A stretch of DNA of 7,426 nucleotides from assembly GCA_025359355.1 (NCBI GenBank), contig JANYGR010000229.1, forward strand, positions 1 through 7,426. The letters run 5' to 3'. Positions 6,783-7,426 of the stretch are shown piece after piece. Below the pieces are notes generated by a model that worked only from the letters and a program-made list of their open reading frames with translations, searched no databases and had not been told where the DNA came from. How positions within the stretch are numbered: the stretch's first letter is position 1; every line of letters begins with the position of its first letter. The stretch comes from Bacteroidota bacterium (lineage in GTDB: Bacteria; Bacteroidota; Bacteroidia; B-17B0; Aurantibacillaceae). A program made the position numbers and the translations under genes.

Positions 6783-7406
6783 TTACAATGCAATGGTATT
6801 TGCTACGTTAAGTATCATTTCTTTATTTACCGTTGTTAAGATAGGAATATCAATACTTTTAATGAATGGTGCGTAGTTCTTAATAGACGCTTTTACTTCA
6901 GTATTAAAATCGCCATTAAAAATCAAGGCTTTAATTTTGAAATTATGTTTTAGTAAATAATCAATCGTTAGTATAGAATGATTGATGCAACCTAAGTAAT
7001 TAGAAATAACTACTATAATTTCGCAATCAATTTTTCTAGCAATATCAATCACATAATGTTTGCTATTAATAGGAACCATCAACCCTCCAGCACCTTCAAT
7101 TATTAAATTATTATTAGCTTCGACTCCGCTCAGCCTGACAGGCAATAAAATGTTTTCTAATTCAATAGTAACACCATCTATTTTAGCAGCCATGTGTGGT
7201 GATAAAGGTTCTTTTAATAAATAAGCTTCAGGAAATATAGTTGTTTTTGTATTAGAGATTAATTCTTTGATAGTCATAGAATCTAATCCTTCATTAGTAC
7301 CACTTTGTATGGGTTTCCAATAATCAGCCTTTAAAGCTTCGGTTAAAATAGCTGATACCATTGTTTTACCAACATTAGTGCCTATACCTGTAATAAAATA
7401 ATTCAT
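6783..7406 (-). CDS. bioD: ATP-dependent dethiobiotin synthetase
   Basis: The 207-residue product carries the BioD signature set. These are the P-loop GIGTNVGKT at residues 7-15, YWKPIQSGT at 29-37 (substrate-binding Lys 31), SPHMAA at 69-74 (cf. SPH in E. coli), LIIEGAGGLMVP at 101-112 with E104 as probable magnesium ligand, and the NYLGCINHSILT strand-turn at 136-147. BioD closes the ureido ring of dethiobiotin from 7,8-diaminopelargonate, CO2 and ATP, the penultimate step of biotin synthesis, in the cytoplasm. Length is near normal. Residues 90-97 (VRLSGVEA) are encoded by a GC-rich segment that looks like an inserted dispersed repeat (see separate entry); no catalytic motif is disturbed, so the enzyme is probably active. 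The ATG at 7406 overlaps the stop of an upstream frame as ATGA, which would suggest translational coupling to a preceding gene. Confidence 0.95.
   Translation of the reverse strand: MNYFITGIGTNVGKTMVSAILTEALKADYWKPIQSGTNEGLDSMTIKELISNTKTTIFPEAYLLKEPLSPHMAAKIDGVTIELENILLPVRLSGVEANNNLIIEGAGGLMVPINSKHYVIDIARKIDCEIIVVISNYLGCINHSILTIDYLLKHNFKIKALIFNGDFNTEVKASIKNYAPFIKSIDIPILTTVNKEMILNVANTIAL
7118..7140. repeat. GC-rich dispersed-repeat-like segment inside bioD
   Basis: The plus-strand sequence cttcgactccgctcagcct followed by gaca is markedly GC-rich (17 of the 26 bases from 7117 to 7142) within an AT-rich gene. From memory it matches a short repeat scattered in spacers of many Bacteroidota genomes (reverse strand TGTCAGGCTGAGCGGAGTC, then GAAG). 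Here it is read in frame as residues 89-97 of BioD. It holds only a very short dyad (CCTG-A-CAGG, 7134-7142). Only one copy is in this window, so repeat status rests on recollection. Confidence 0.6.
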
Positions 7407-7426
7407 GGTTGATTAAATAAGGCAAT
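7403..7426 (-). CDS. Possible end of an upstream gene (last 7 codons)
   Basis: Reading the minus strand from the window edge gives ATT GCC TTA TTT AAT CAA CCA TGA (IALFNQP, stop), whose stop overlaps the bioD start as ATGA. Such a four-base overlap is typical of coupled genes, and another biotin gene would fit. Only seven codons are visible, so the identity is unknown and chance cannot be excluded. Confidence 0.3.
   Translation of the reverse strand: MALFNQP

Noticed and set aside
6767..6787. Inverted repeat TGTAAT / ATTACA at the end of bioD as a terminator or operator
   Set aside because: The stem is only six AT-rich pairs, overlaps the bioD stop codon and lacks a following U-run; such dyads are expected by chance in AT-rich spacers.

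Overview
The window reads as ordinary chromosomal DNA from an AT-rich member of the Bacteroidota. Four things point there: close resemblance to Bacteroidota forms of GH3, M42 peptidase, BioD and a GapN-like aldehyde dehydrogenase; several lipoprotein or secretory signal peptides; start codons without Shine-Dalgarno sequences; and TAnnTTT-type promoter-like boxes. I see no phage, transposase, CRISPR array, defence island, rRNA or tRNA, and no gene-free stretch longer than about 110 bases.

Layout. Positions 1-2633 hold two minus-strand genes: an M42 metallo-aminopeptidase (1527-2633) and, downstream of it, a GH3-family acyl-amido synthetase-like protein (from 1444, running off the left edge). 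The 82 bases between them carry a degenerate short-period repeat. A 74-base divergent spacer (2634-2707) separates this pair from a plus-strand pair: rnhA (RNase HI) and a putative lipoprotein of unknown function (3213-4007). A 110-base convergent spacer with hairpin potential follows. The rest, 4118-7426, is all minus strand. In transcription order it holds the last codons of an upstream reading frame, bioD (biotin synthesis), an exported protein of unknown function, a lipoprotein with a TonB C-terminal domain, and a GapN-like NADP-dependent glyceraldehyde-3-phosphate dehydrogenase. The last three are spaced by 3 and 11 bases and look like one operon; bioD lies 56 bases upstream of them.

Functionally this is mostly housekeeping metabolism (biotin, NADPH supply, peptide trimming, removal of RNA from RNA-DNA hybrids) interspersed with small envelope proteins of unknown role. 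I found no convincing new multi-gene system. The most notable observation is a GC-rich segment inside bioD (about 7118-7140). It looks like a dispersed intergenic repeat of Bacteroidota that has been inserted in frame and is translated as an extra loop just before the conserved EGAGG motif. Secondary points are the repeat array between the M42 and GH3 genes, with a duplicated start-codon region, and the structured convergent spacer.
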